Source of the DNA: Rhodanobacter thiooxydans | GTDB taxonomy: Bacteria; Pseudomonadota; Gammaproteobacteria; Xanthomonadales; Rhodanobacteraceae | Direction: 5' to 3' | DNA: 64,000 nt | Assembly: GCF_030291135.1 (NCBI RefSeq) | Contig: NZ_CP127409.1 | Location: 2,356,001 to 2,420,000 of the forward strand | Shown: positions 18,873-28,821 of the stretch, in pieces | Position numbering within the stretch: the first letter of the stretch is position 1 | Layout of the letters: each line of letters starts with the position of its first letter | Notes under the pieces: generated by a model | Seen by the model: the letters and a program-made list of their open reading frames with translations, nothing else | Told to the model about the DNA's origin: nothing | Database searches by the model: none | Made by a program: the position numbers and the translations under genes

Positions 18873-20264
18873 TCAGTCGTCCGCGAACAGCTTGCCGGGA
18901 TTGAGGATGCCGTTGGGATCGAACACCTTGCGCACGCCGCGCATCAACGCGATTTCCGCCGCGCTGCGGGTGCTTTCCAGGTAGGCCCGCTTGACCAGGC
19001 CAATGCCGTGCTCGGCCGAGATGCTGCCGCCGTGGCGCTGCAGCGTCACTGCCAGCAGTTTGGTGACGTGTTCGCACTGGGCAATGAACGCGTCCTCCGC
19101 CAGGCCGTCCGGGCGCAGCACGTTGATATGCAGGTTGCCGTCGCCGATATGGCCGAACCAGACCACCTCGGCCTGCGGATACTCGCGCGCCAGCAACGCC
19201 TGCATCTCATGCAGGAACGCCGGCACCGCGCTGATCCGCACCGACACGTCGTTCTTGTACGGCCGCCGCGGCGCCAGGCTTTCGGTGATGCCCTCGCGCA
19301 GCCGCCACAGCACGGCGGCCTGCGCCTCGCTCTGCGCGATCACGCCGTCGCCGATCCAGCCTTCCGCCATGCCCTGCTCGAACGCGGCGAGCGCCGCCTC
19401 CTGCTGCCGCTCGTCGGCCGCATCGAACTCGGTCACCACGTAGTACGGGTAATCGCCGTCGATGGCGCGCTGCGCGCCGTGCGCCAGCACGTGCCGCAAC
19501 GCGTGGTCGGTGAAGAACTCGAACGCCTGCAACGCCAGCCGCGCGCGGAACAGCGCGAACACCTGCATCAGCGCGTCCATGTCCGGCAGCGCCAGCAGCA
19601 TCACCTGCGACGGTGGCGGCGGCTCGGTGAGCTTCAGCGTCGCCTCCACTACGATGCCCAGCGTGCCTTCCGAGCCGACCAGCAACTGGCGGAAATCGTA
19701 GCCGCTGGAGTTCTTGATCAGGCCGCGGTTGAGTTCAAGCAACTCGCCGTTGCCGGCCACCACTTTCAGCCCGGCGATCCATTCGCGCGTGTTGCCGTGG
19801 CGGATCACTCGGATGCCACCGGCATCGGTGGCAATGTTGCCGCCGATGGAGCACGAGCCGCGCGCGGCGAAATCGACCGGGTAGAACAGGCCGTGCTCGC
19901 GCGCCGCCTCGTGCACGTGCTGCAGGATCACCCCCGGCTGCACGGTGAGCGTGCGGTCGACCGCATTGAAATCCAGCACCCGGTTCATACGCTCCAGGCT
20001 CAGCACCAGCTCGCCGTTGGCCGCCACCGCGCCGCCGGACAGGCCGGTGCGGCCGCCGGACGGCACGATCGCCACGCGCTGTTCGTTCGCCCAGCGCACG
20101 ATCGCCTGCACCTCTTCCGCACTGGTCGGCAACGCAATCGCCAGCGGCGCGGGAATCCAGCGCCGGGTCCAGTCGCGGCCGTAATGCTCGAGGTCGCCGG
20201 CGGCGGTCAGCAGACGCAGGCCAGGCAGGCGGCGGACGAGATCGGCGAGACGGGCATCGGACAT
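18873..20264 (-). CDS. FAD-linked oxidase, probable D-2-hydroxyglutarate dehydrogenase
   Basis: A 463-residue flavoprotein of the VAO/PCMH fold. The FAD-binding half has VPSGGRTGLSGGAVA, LTVQPGVILQHVHEAA, GSCSIGGNIATDAGG and SSGYDFRQLLVGSEGTLGIV. The FAD-oxidase C-terminal half has WFGHIGDGNLHINV, SISAEHGIGLVKRAYL and DPNGILNPGK. ATG at 20264 is preceded by CAGGAG; the open frame continues upstream without family sequence. It is divergent from serA. In Pseudomonas, SerA makes D-2-hydroxyglutarate from 2-oxoglutarate and a D-2-hydroxyglutarate dehydrogenase of this family reconverts it, so the neighbour supports that role. D-lactate or glycolate oxidase are alternatives. Confidence 0.8.
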   Translation of the reverse strand: MSDARLADLVRRLPGLRLLTAAGDLEHYGRDWTRRWIPAPLAIALPTSAEEVQAIVRWANEQRVAIVPSGGRTGLSGGAVAANGELVLSLERMNRVLDFNAVDRTLTVQPGVILQHVHEAAREHGLFYPVDFAARGSCSIGGNIATDAGGIRVIRHGNTREWIAGLKVVAGNGELLELNRGLIKNSSGYDFRQLLVGSEGTLGIVVEATLKLTEPPPPSQVMLLALPDMDALMQVFALFRARLALQAFEFFTDHALRHVLAHGAQRAIDGDYPYYVVTEFDAADERQQEAALAAFEQGMAEGWIGDGVIAQSEAQAAVLWRLREGITESLAPRRPYKNDVSVRISAVPAFLHEMQALLAREYPQAEVVWFGHIGDGNLHINVLRPDGLAEDAFIAQCEHVTKLLAVTLQRHGGSISAEHGIGLVKRAYLESTRSAAEIALMRGVRKVFDPNGILNPGKLFADD

Positions 20265-20384
20265 GCGGGGCTCCTGGGTATCTGCACAGACTGCCAGCGA
20301 CGCCGGATGGCGTCCAGTGTTGCAGTGCGACATATCCTCGCCTACTCTGGCAAGATCCACCCTCCACTCGACCCGGACCGACCC

Positions 20385-21617
20385 ATGCAGACCTCCTACC
20401 CCCGCCAGGACATCAAGGTATTGCTGCTGGAGGGCGTCAGTGCCAGTGCGGTCGAGAATTTCCGCCGCGCCGGCTACAGCCAGGTCGAGCTGCATGCGAA
20501 GTCGTTGCCGGAAGACGAACTGAAGGCGCGCATCGCCGACGCGCACATCGTCGGCATCCGCTCGCGCACCCAGCTCACCGCCGAGGTGCTGGCCCAGGCC
20601 AAGCGGCTGATCGCGGTGGGTTGCTTCTGCATCGGCACCAACCAGGTGGATCTGGGTGCCGCCCGCAAGCTCGGCGTGCCGGTGTTCAACGCACCCTATT
20701 CCAACACCCGCAGCGTGGCGGAGCTGGTGATCGCCGAGGCGATCATGCTGCTGCGCGGCATCCCGCAGAAGAACGCGCTGTGCCATCGCGGCGGCTGGAC
20801 CAAGTCGGCCAGCGGCAGCTACGAGACCCGCGACAAAGTGCTCGGCATCGTCGGCTACGGCCACATCGGCACCCAGGTCGGCGTGCTGGCCGAGAGCCTG
20901 GGCATGCGGGTGATCTTCCACGACATCGAGACCAAGCTGGCGCTGGGCAACGCCCGTGCGGTGTCCAGCCTGGACGAACTGCTGGAACGTTCCGACGTGG
21001 TCACCCTGCACGTGCCGGAAACCCCTGCGACCCAGCTGATGATCCGCCGCGAGCAACTGGCGAAGATGCGCGCCGGCGCGATGCTGATCAACGCCTCGCG
21101 CGGCAGCGTGGTGGACATCGACGCCCTGGCTGCGGCGCTGCGCGAAGGCCACCTGGCCGGGGCTGCGGTGGACGTGTTCCCGAGCGAGCCCAAGGGCAAC
21201 GACGACCCCTTCGTCTCGCCGCTGGTCGGCATGGACAACGTGATCCTGACCCCGCACATCGGCGGCAGCACACTGGAGGCGCAGGACAACATCGGCATCG
21301 AGGTCGCCAGCAAGCTGATCCGTTACAGCGACAACGGTTCGACCCTGTCGGCGGTGAACTTCCCGGAAGTCACCCTGCCCGAACACCCGCACAGCCGCCG
21401 CCTGCTGCACATCCACCGCAACGTGCCTGGCACGCTGTCGCGCATCAACGAACTGTTCTCGGCCGGCAACATCAACATCGACGCGCAGTTCCTGCAAACC
21501 GACAGCGAAGTCGGCTACGTGGTGATCGACGTGAGTGCCGACGAGGCCCAGGCGAATGACCTCAAGGCGAAGCTGGCGGCGATCCCGGGCACCTTGCGCA
21601 GCCGCGTCCTGTATTGA
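20385..21617 (+). CDS. serA: D-3-phosphoglycerate dehydrogenase
   Basis: A 410-residue first enzyme of serine synthesis. It has the NAD-binding motif GIVGYGHIGTQVG and the catalytic Arg in INASRGSVVDIDAL. The Glu lies in VFPSEPKG and the His in LTPHIGGST. A C-terminal ACT domain (about residues 338-410, LLHIHRNVPGTLSRINELF) binds serine for feedback control. The length matches the E. coli type. The short divergent region to the flavoprotein gene (20265-20384) suggests coordinated expression. Confidence 0.95.
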   Translation: MQTSYPRQDIKVLLLEGVSASAVENFRRAGYSQVELHAKSLPEDELKARIADAHIVGIRSRTQLTAEVLAQAKRLIAVGCFCIGTNQVDLGAARKLGVPVFNAPYSNTRSVAELVIAEAIMLLRGIPQKNALCHRGGWTKSASGSYETRDKVLGIVGYGHIGTQVGVLAESLGMRVIFHDIETKLALGNARAVSSLDELLERSDVVTLHVPETPATQLMIRREQLAKMRAGAMLINASRGSVVDIDALAAALREGHLAGAAVDVFPSEPKGNDDPFVSPLVGMDNVILTPHIGGSTLEAQDNIGIEVASKLIRYSDNGSTLSAVNFPEVTLPEHPHSRRLLHIHRNVPGTLSRINELFSAGNINIDAQFLQTDSEVGYVVIDVSADEAQANDLKAKLAAIPGTLRSRVLY

Positions 21618-21694
21618 AGCAGGCCGGTGGGTGACAGCACGAGGGGCGCCAGCGCGCACCTCGTGTCAACGCAAAAAGCACCGCCGGCCCTTGC

Positions 21695-22030
21695 TCAGTG
21701 GCCGATTTCCTTGCTGACCTGGTTTTCCTGCTGGTCCAGCGTCTTCTGCTCTTGCCGGGTGACGTGGCCGTGGTTCTGGCTGGCCATGTCGCGCTCCTCC
21801 TGGCGGATCCGGTGATCGTCCTGATGCAACTTGGCTGCATCGGCCTTGCTCATGTCGCCTTCCTTCACTTCGTCGCGGATCCGCGCGTTCTGGTGGTGCA
21901 GGCGGTCGTTGACCTGTTCGCGGCGTGGGTGGTGCTTCTGCCACTTCGTATCGACATCCTTTGCGGCGCACACCGTCGTGCCCGCGACAGCAACCAGCAG
22001 GGTGGCAATCAGCATGGACTGGATCTTCAT
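21695..22030 (-). CDS. Small exported protein, charged and Gln/His-rich, function unknown
   Basis: A 111-residue product. A signal peptide (MKIQSMLIATLLVAVAGTTVCAA) is followed by a very hydrophilic mature part. It contains HHPRREQVNDRLHHQNARIR, MSKADAAKLHQDDHRIRQEE and a tail HGHVTRQEQKTLDQQENQVS. Proteins of this pattern (two short repeats that look like degenerate EF-hand-like or helical hairpins) are common in beta- and gammaproteobacteria, but I know of no function. ATG at 22030 has GGAG upstream. It is convergent with serA; a GC-rich inverted repeat lies between the two stops (about 21626-21690). Confidence 0.75.
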   Translation of the reverse strand: MKIQSMLIATLLVAVAGTTVCAAKDVDTKWQKHHPRREQVNDRLHHQNARIRDEVKEGDMSKADAAKLHQDDHRIRQEERDMASQNHGHVTRQEQKTLDQQENQVSKEIGH

Positions 22031-22207
22031 GGATGGGTCTCCGTCGGTCTCGGTTGGAATGACGGCCGCCGGTGCTGCCGGCGCCCGCGAGACGCATCCT
22101 ACGGAGCCGATCCGGCACTCCACCAGTGGGTCGCAAGCAGAGCCAGCACCTGCGGTTCAGATGCCTGCCCGCGGACTAAACGCAGGAATTCGCGGCGGGC
22201 TTTCCTG

Positions 22208-22972
22208 TCAACCGGACCGGGCAGCTGTGCGTGTCTGCCTGGTTCCACCGCGCTTGCCCACGGCCGCCTTCCCTGCCGGCGCCTTGCTTGCCGCGTCGGC
22301 GCCATCGGCACCTGCAGGAGGTGATCCCTTGCGCGATCCGCTGGTCTTGCCGGAAGCGCGGCGCTGCTCGAGGCGATGCTCTTCGCGGAACGCGTCCATG
22401 TAGGCCTTCAGTTCGCTCCGTTTCCTCGCACTGGTGTCCGGCCCGGAAAGCCGACCCTCGTCGATGCCCCGCAGCATCCGCTGCAACAGGTCGTAATCGT
22501 GGTAATCGCGGTAGGGCTTGAGATCAAGATCCGCCGGCACCTTGACCAGGCGCTCGTCGCCGATCGACTTCACGTACTTCTGCATGAAGCGATCGTAGGC
22601 GGCCCAAGTGATCCGTTCGGCGTTCACCGCCGCCTCTTCGGCGCGGGTCGCGATCTGGTGTGCGTGCAGATAGTGCAGGCCCAACTGGTCGATCAGGGTC
22701 TTTTCCACCTCCTCGTGCAGGATCAGGAAGCGGTCCACCTCGATGCTGCGCCCGCGGAACGTGAAGCTCTCCGGCAAATGGCGGTCGATGTAGATGGTCT
22801 TGCCATCCTTGCTGTAACCGGCGAGGTAGGGAATGTCGTGCTCGCGATCGAGCTTCTTCACCCGCCGCAGGATCGCGTCCAGCGCACGGTCCAGCATCAA
22901 CGCCGAGACGTACCAGTCGGGGGCCTTCAATCTCACGTGCGGGGCGCAGGGATGACAGCTGTTCGACGGCAT
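22208..22972 (-). CDS. Conserved-looking protein of unknown function with HEEVEK motif and basic tail
   Basis: A 254-residue soluble protein. The core (about residues 15-195) has PDWYVSALMLDRALDAILRR, YLAGYSKDGKTIYIDRHLP, LILHEEVEKTLIDQ, LHAHQIATRAEEAAV and a DYHDYDLLQRML segment. The HEEVEK...H...H spacing resembles a metal site, but no known peptidase signature is complete. The last about 60 residues are Lys/Ala/Gly/Ser-rich and probably disordered. ATG at 22972 follows GGGAG; residues upstream in the open frame look non-coding. No family recognised. Confidence 0.65.
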   Translation of the reverse strand: MPSNSCHPCAPHVRLKAPDWYVSALMLDRALDAILRRVKKLDREHDIPYLAGYSKDGKTIYIDRHLPESFTFRGRSIEVDRFLILHEEVEKTLIDQLGLHYLHAHQIATRAEEAAVNAERITWAAYDRFMQKYVKSIGDERLVKVPADLDLKPYRDYHDYDLLQRMLRGIDEGRLSGPDTSARKRSELKAYMDAFREEHRLEQRRASGKTSGSRKGSPPAGADGADAASKAPAGKAAVGKRGGTRQTRTAARSG

Positions 22973-23115
22973 GACGGCATCTCCCGGAGGTGGAAATCTC
23001 CAGCCGGAGCCTACCCCACGGCACACCTCGGATGCATCACTTGGACGGCCACAGGTGGCGCCGGCCAAAACAGGAAACGGCGCCGGGGCGCCGTTTCTGT
23101 CGAGTCTTGCCGAAT

Positions 23116-23192
23116 TGGTCGGGGCGGCCGGATTTGAACCGACGACCCTCTGCCCCCCAGGCAGATGCGCTACCAGGCTGCGCTACGCCCCG
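23116..23192 (-). tRNA. tRNA-Pro(GGG)
   Basis: A complete 77-nt cloverleaf. It has acceptor CGGGGCG/CGCCCCG, anticodon stem TCTGC/GCAGA with loop CTGGGGG (anticodon GGG), T arm GTCGG-TTCAAAT-CCGGC and an encoded CCA. It lies just downstream of merR, the usual place in Xanthomonadales. Confidence 0.95.
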
Positions 23193-23254
23193 ACGAAACG
23201 GCAAACGACGATTCTAGCAGCTTGATGCCCGCTGCCGGAAGCACGAATCGCGCT

Positions 23255-23611
23255 TCAGCGGCGCAGCAGGGTCAATACTTCTTCCAGCTCCATGCGCACC
23301 TGGCGCACGATCTGGTGGGAGATGCTCGCTTCCATCCGCGCCTGCGGGCCTTCCAGCCGCGCGCGCGCGCCGGTGATGGTGAAACCCTCGTCGTACAGCA
23401 GCGAGCGGATCTGGCGGATCATCAGCACGTCGTGGCGCTGGTAGTAGCGGCGGTTGCCGCGGCGCTTGACCGGATTGAGCGCGGGAAACTCCTGCTCCCA
23501 GTAGCGCAGCACATGGGGCTTCACACCGCACAACTCGCCGACCTCACCGATGGTGAAGTAGCGCTTGGCCGGGATGGCAGGCAGTTCGGTGTTATTCCCT
23601 TGATCCAGCAT
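23255..23611 (-). CDS. MerR-family transcriptional regulator
   Basis: A 118-residue regulator with an N-terminal winged [43 protein letters not shown], then a dimerisation helix rich in Arg/Glu ([20 protein letters not shown]). It lacks the C-terminal cysteines of metal sensors. Its start overlaps the end of ihfA by 20 bp. This MerR gene downstream of ihfA is a fixed feature in many gammaproteobacteria; target unknown. Confidence 0.9.
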   Translation of the reverse strand: MLDQGNNTELPAIPAKRYFTIGEVGELCGVKPHVLRYWEQEFPALNPVKRRGNRRYYQRHDVLMIRQIRSLLYDEGFTITGARARLEGPQARMEASISHQIVRQVRMELEEVLTLLRR

Positions 23612-23891
23612 AGCCCTCGACTCTTACCTTGAGTTTCTGTCCCGGTCGGAACGTCACCACGCGCCGGGCGGAGATCGGGATCTCCTCGCCGGTCTTCGGA
23701 TTGCGTCCAGGTCGCTGGTTCTTCAGCCGCAGGTCGAAATTGCCGAAGCCGGACAACTTCACCTGTTCGCCGTTTTCCAGTGCTCCGCGAACCACCTCGA
23801 AATAGGCGTCCACGAACTCCTTGGCCTCACGCTTGTTGAGGCCCACGTCGAGGAAAAGCCGCTCGGCCATTTCCGCCTTGGTCAGCGCCAT
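23592..23891 (-). CDS. ihfA: Integration host factor subunit alpha
   Basis: A 99-residue histone-like DNA-bending protein. [20 protein letters not shown] opens the protein and [22 protein letters not shown] HU/IHF core follows. [12 protein letters not shown] is the beta-arm with the intercalating Pro, and [13 protein letters not shown] closes it. It pairs with IhfB, which is encoded elsewhere. It starts one base after the pheT stop and is probably translationally linked to it. Confidence 0.97.
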   Translation of the reverse strand: MALTKAEMAERLFLDVGLNKREAKEFVDAYFEVVRGALENGEQVKLSGFGNFDLRLKNQRPGRNPKTGEEIPISARRVVTFRPGQKLKVRVEGYAGSRE

Positions 23892-23892
23892 C

Positions 23893-26271
23893 TCATCCTC
23901 GCAGTTTTGCCTTGCATGATTGCTCCAACGCAGCTATCGCTTCTCGTACGCAACGATCCGCGTCGTCGTCGGTAAGCGTGCGTGAAGCGTCCTGTAAAAT
24001 CAAGCCCATAGCGAGACTTTTTCGGCCGGCTTCGACCCCCTTGCCGCTGTAACGGTCAAACAGCCGGAGTTCCTTCAGCCGTTCACCCAGCGTGCGGCGT
24101 ACCTCCTGCTCGATCTGTGACCAGCCCACCGTTTCCGGCACATCCACCGCGATGTCGCGGCGCACGGCCGGGAACCGGGCCACGGCCTGCGCTTGCGGCA
24201 GGCGGCGCGCCAGCAACGGTTCCAGGGCCAGTTCCAGCACGTGCACGTCGGGGCCCAGATCCAGCGCCCTGGCCAGTTGCGGGTGCAATGCGCCCAGGTA
24301 GCCCACCGTCGCGCCATCACGGGCCACCCGTGCACCGCGTCCCGGGTGCAGCCAGCCCGGCAGGCCGTCGGCATGCACCGACCAGCGCGACGGCTCGCCG
24401 CCCCAGGCGATCAGGGTATCGAGGTCGCCCTTGAGGTCGTGGAAATCCAGCACCCGCGACGGCTCACCCCACTGCTCGGCACGGGCAGCACCACAGGCCA
24501 CGATGGCCAGGCTTGGGGTTTCGGCCGGCGGGTCACCGGCCGCAAACACCCTGGCCACTTCGAACAGGCGCACCCGCTCCTGCTGGCGCGCACGGTTGTG
24601 GCGCAGTGCCTCGATCAGTCCCGGCAGCAGCGACGGGCGCATCACCGCGAGGTCGGCCGACAGCGGATTGGCCAGCGGTACCAGGCGCTCGGTGAAGCCC
24701 CAGCTGGCCAGCAGCTCGGCTGCCACGAACGACAGGTTGACCGCCTCGTAATAGCCGCGCGCGGCCAATTGCTCGCGCAGCGCCAGTTCGTTGATGCGAG
24801 CCTCCGGCTCGATCGCCAGGGCGAGCGCGCCGGCCGGGGTCGCGGTGGGAATGTTGTCGTAGCCGAAGATGCGTGCGACTTCCTCGATCAGATCCTCTTC
24901 GCGCTCGATGTCGAAACGGCTGCTCGGTGCGGTGACCTGCCAGCCGTCGGCAGTCGTTTCCACCCGCATGCCCAGCGCGGTGAAGATGCGCGCCACTTCG
25001 ACATCGGCCACGTCCACGCCAAGTACGCGACGCAGGCGTGCGCGACGCAAGGCAACCGCAACCGGCTGCGGCAGGTCGGCCGGATTCTCCGCCACCAGCA
25101 CTGGGCCGGCCTTGCCGCCGACGATCGCCAGCAGCAGTTCGCTGGCGCGCTCCAGCGCACGACGCGGCAGCGCCGGATCGACGCCACGCTCGAAGCGGTG
25201 CGAGGCGTCGGTGTGCAGGCCCAGCTTGCGCGCGCGGCCCATGATTGCGGCCGGTGCGAAGTGTGCGGACTCCAGGAAGATGGCGCTGGTGGCATCGGTG
25301 ACGCGCGAGTCATAGCCGCCCATCACGCCAGCCACCGCCAACGGCTTGTTCTCGTCAGCGATCAGCACGAAGCCATCGTCCAGTTTCGCTGCGTTGCCGT
25401 CCAGCAGCTTCAGCGTCTCGCCGGCGCGTGCGTGGCGCACCACGATGTCGCCTTCCAGCGTGCCGTTGTCGAACGCGTGCAGCGGCTGGCCCAGCTCCAG
25501 CATCACGTAGTTGGTGACGTCGACCACGGCACTGATCGGGCGCAGACCGGCGCGGCGCAGGCGCTCGGCCAGCCACAGTGGCGAGCGCGCCGCCGGATCG
25601 ATGCCTTCGATGATGCGGCCGAGATAACGCGGCGCGTCCTTGCCTGCCTCGAGGCGGATGCCGCGACGCGCGCTGCCAGTCACTGGCACGGCCACGGTTG
25701 CCGGCAGCTTCACCACACTGCCGAACAATGCGGCTACATCGTGCGCGAGACCGTAGAGGCCCAGGCAGTCGGGTCGGTTCGGGGTGAGCTTCAGCTCGAT
25801 GCTGGCGTCAGGCAGGCCAAGATAGGCGGCAAGCGGCTGGCCGACCGGCGCGTCCAGCGGCAGTTCCAGCAGGCCTGACGCGTCTGCGTCAATGCCCAGC
25901 TCCTTCGCCGAGCACAGCATGCCGGACGATTCCACCCCGCGCAGTTTCGCGGCCTTGATCGAGATGCCGCCGGGAAGCTGCGCACCGACCGTGGCCAGCG
26001 GCACCTTGATGCCCACGCGCGCGTTCGGTGCGCCGCAAACGATCGTGAGCGGCTCGCCCTGCCCGGCATCCACCTTGCACACCTGCAGGCGGTCGGCTTG
26101 CGGATGCTTTTCGGCAGCGACGATCTCGGCCACCACCACGCCGTCCAGGCCCTCGCCCAGCGGCGTGAGCTCTTCCACTTCCAGCCCGGCCATGGTCAAC
26201 GCGTGGGCCAGCTCGGCACGGCCGGCCTGCACATCCACCAGTTCACGCAGCCAGTTTTCGGAGAATTTCAT
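23893..26271 (-). CDS. pheT: Phenylalanyl-tRNA synthetase beta subunit
   Basis: A 792-residue subunit. The N-terminal tRNA-binding (EMAP/OB) domain carries [20 protein letters not shown] and VCGAPNAR. The B3/B4 editing region follows ([21 protein letters not shown]), then B5, and the C-terminal ferredoxin-fold anticodon-binding domain ([24 protein letters not shown]). It acts as alpha2beta2 with PheS. It is separated from pheS by 98 bp containing an inverted repeat rather than by the usual few bases. Confidence 0.97.
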   Translation of the reverse strand: MKFSENWLRELVDVQAGRAELAHALTMAGLEVEELTPLGEGLDGVVVAEIVAAEKHPQADRLQVCKVDAGQGEPLTIVCGAPNARVGIKVPLATVGAQLPGGISIKAAKLRGVESSGMLCSAKELGIDADASGLLELPLDAPVGQPLAAYLGLPDASIELKLTPNRPDCLGLYGLAHDVAALFGSVVKLPATVAVPVTGSARRGIRLEAGKDAPRYLGRIIEGIDPAARSPLWLAERLRRAGLRPISAVVDVTNYVMLELGQPLHAFDNGTLEGDIVVRHARAGETLKLLDGNAAKLDDGFVLIADENKPLAVAGVMGGYDSRVTDATSAIFLESAHFAPAAIMGRARKLGLHTDASHRFERGVDPALPRRALERASELLLAIVGGKAGPVLVAENPADLPQPVAVALRRARLRRVLGVDVADVEVARIFTALGMRVETTADGWQVTAPSSRFDIEREEDLIEEVARIFGYDNIPTATPAGALALAIEPEARINELALREQLAARGYYEAVNLSFVAAELLASWGFTERLVPLANPLSADLAVMRPSLLPGLIEALRHNRARQQERVRLFEVARVFAAGDPPAETPSLAIVACGAARAEQWGEPSRVLDFHDLKGDLDTLIAWGGEPSRWSVHADGLPGWLHPGRGARVARDGATVGYLGALHPQLARALDLGPDVHVLELALEPLLARRLPQAQAVARFPAVRRDIAVDVPETVGWSQIEQEVRRTLGERLKELRLFDRYSGKGVEAGRKSLAMGLILQDASRTLTDDDADRCVREAIAALEQSCKAKLRG

Positions 26272-26283
26272 GGTTGAAGTCCG

Positions 26284-26362
26284 GGAATGGGGAGTGGGGA
26301 ATAGGGCATCGGAAGAGCGCAGGCCTGCAGCCTTTCGCTACTCCCCATTCCCTGTTCCCGAT
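26284..26362. repeat. Inverted A/G-rich repeat between pheS and pheT
   Basis: GGGAATGGGGAGT (from 26284) and its complement ACTCCCCATTCCC (about 26340-26352) enclose about 43 bp; further GGGGAATAGGG-type words lie inside. The same sequence type recurs at 35160-35237 between glnD and map. Xanthomonadaceae carry many such intergenic repeats. In the RNA it could form a stem between the pheS stop and the pheT start. Confidence 0.7.
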
Positions 26363-26369
26363 TCACTTC

Positions 26370-27476
<1,107 letters not shown>

Positions 27477-27836
27477 TCAAGCAGCCAGGGCGGCCTTCGC
27501 CTTGTCGGCGATCGCACCAAACGCCTTGATGTCATGCACGGCGATATCCGCGAGGACCTTGCGGTCGACGGTGATACCGGCCTTGCTCAGGCCATTGATC
27601 AGGCGGCTGTAGGACAGCCCGAACATGCGCGCGGCGGCGTTGATGCGCACGATCCACAGCGCACGGAACTGACGCTTGCGCTGCTTGCGGCCGATATAGG
27701 CGTACTGGCCGGCCTTGGTGACGGCCTGGTTGGCAACGCGGAAGACCTTGCGGCGGGCGTTGTAGTAACCCTTGGCGCGACCGATGATTTTCTTGTGACG
27801 ACGACGGGCGGTGACGCCACGCTTTACACGAGCCAT
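27477..27836 (-). CDS. rplT: 50S ribosomal protein L20
   Basis: A 119-residue r-protein with the usual basic N-terminal tail ([20 protein letters not shown]) and the globular part ending in [20 protein letters not shown]. Needed for early 50S assembly and, in E. coli, an autorepressor of rpmI-rplT translation. It follows rpmI by 11 bp. Confidence 0.98.
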   Translation of the reverse strand: MARVKRGVTARRRHKKIIGRAKGYYNARRKVFRVANQAVTKAGQYAYIGRKQRKRQFRALWIVRINAAARMFGLSYSRLINGLSKAGITVDRKVLADIAVHDIKAFGAIADKAKAALAA

Positions 27837-27847
27837 GGTCTATCTCC

Positions 27848-28045
27848 TCACAAGTACGGCAGCATGCGAGCCACGCCCGGCGCATCACACGCCTTGAGGT
27901 GGTTCGGTGCACGGAGACCACGCTTCTGCTTGGTCGACTTCTTGGTCAGGATGTGCGACTTGAACGCGTGGCCGCACTTGATCTTGCCCGACGCGGTCTT
28001 GCGAAAACGCTTCGCAGCCGCCCGGTTGGTCTTGATCTTGGGCAT
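27848..28045 (-). CDS. rpmI: 50S ribosomal protein L35
   Basis: A 65-residue r-protein: [20 protein letters not shown] at the start and [20 protein letters not shown] towards the end. ATG at 28045 with AAGGAG upstream; the longer open frame runs through the leader. The leader of about 150 nt downstream of the promoter at 28194-28222 is a plausible site for L20 autoregulation. Confidence 0.97.
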   Translation of the reverse strand: MPKIKTNRAAAKRFRKTASGKIKCGHAFKSHILTKKSTKQKRGLRAPNHLKACDAPGVARMLPYL

Positions 28046-28193
28046 GGGAATGCTCCTTGGTATGGGACTCGCCCTGCGCGGGCAGCCCCGGTTTCTGACT
28101 GATCTGGCGGTGGCGGCGTCCCGAAGGAGCCTGGCCACGCTTTCCGTCCTGCCACGATCGGTGCACGACCCATCCAGGCGGGTCGAACCGGCG

Positions 28194-28222
28194 ATTATAC
28201 GGAGTTCAATCCCCGGATGCCA
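28194..28222 (-). promoter_or_regulatory. Promoter for rpmI-rplT
   Basis: Perfect TATAAT -10 (28194-28199) with TGGCAT at -35 across a 17-bp spacer, about 150 bp before rpmI. A GTGCACC/GGTGCAC hairpin (28229-28246) just upstream, after the infC stop, may separate the two units. Confidence 0.6.
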
Positions 28223-28252
28223 GTAGGAGTGCACCCGATGGTGCACGCCGGC

Positions 28253-28777
28253 TTATTTCTTCTTCGGGCCGATCATCATGACCATCTGGCGCCCTTCCAG
28301 CCGCGGGAAGGACTCGACCTGGCCGTTGTCACCGACGTCTTCCTGGATCTTCTTGGCCAGGTTCTGGCCCAGGTCCTGGTGCGACATCTCGCGGCCGCGG
28401 AAGCGGATGGTGACCTTGACCTTGTCGCCCTCTTCCAGAAAACGGAGCATGTTGCGCAGCTTGATCTGGTAGTCGCCCACGTCCGTGACCGGACGGAACT
28501 TCACTTCCTTGATCTCGACCTGCTTCTGCTTCTTCTTGGCGGCCTGCGCCTTCTTCTGGGCTTCGAACTTGAACTTGCCGTAATCCATGATGCGGCAGAC
28601 CGGCGGGTCGCCGTTGGGCTGGATCTCGACCAGATCCATGCCCGCTTCCTGCGCCAGGCTCAGCGCCTCGTCGCGGCTGAGAATGCCCAGCTGCTCGGAG
28701 TCAGCGCCAATCACGCGCACGCGCGGCACGCGGATTTCCAGGTTACGACGATTGCCCTTGTTGTCGGTGGTAGCGAT
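28253..28777 (-). CDS. infC: Translation initiation factor IF-3, ATC start codon
   Basis: A 174-residue factor. Internal sequence [20 protein letters not shown] and the C-terminal domain with [14 protein letters not shown] and [16 protein letters not shown] are typical. The first ATG/GTG (28729) would cut off the start of the N-domain. In the same frame an ATC at 28777 is preceded at 7 bases by GGAGGA and adds [15 protein letters not shown], which fits the family. IF-3 genes use rare AUU/AUC starts so that IF-3 represses its own translation, so ATC is taken as the start. It lies 44 bp after thrS. Confidence 0.93.
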   Translation of the reverse strand: MATTDNKGNRRNLEIRVPRVRVIGADSEQLGILSRDEALSLAQEAGMDLVEIQPNGDPPVCRIMDYGKFKFEAQKKAQAAKKKQKQVEIKEVKFRPVTDVGDYQIKLRNMLRFLEEGDKVKVTIRFRGREMSHQDLGQNLAKKIQEDVGDNGQVESFPRLEGRQMVMMIGPKKK

Positions 28778-28821
28778 ACCACGATCCTCCAGAAGAAGTA
28801 ATGAGTCAGACCGTCCGGCGC

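Noticed and set aside
23255..23611. MerR gene as a metal-resistance regulator
   Set aside because: It lacks the C-terminal cysteine ligands and sits in the conserved ihfA context rather than near efflux genes.
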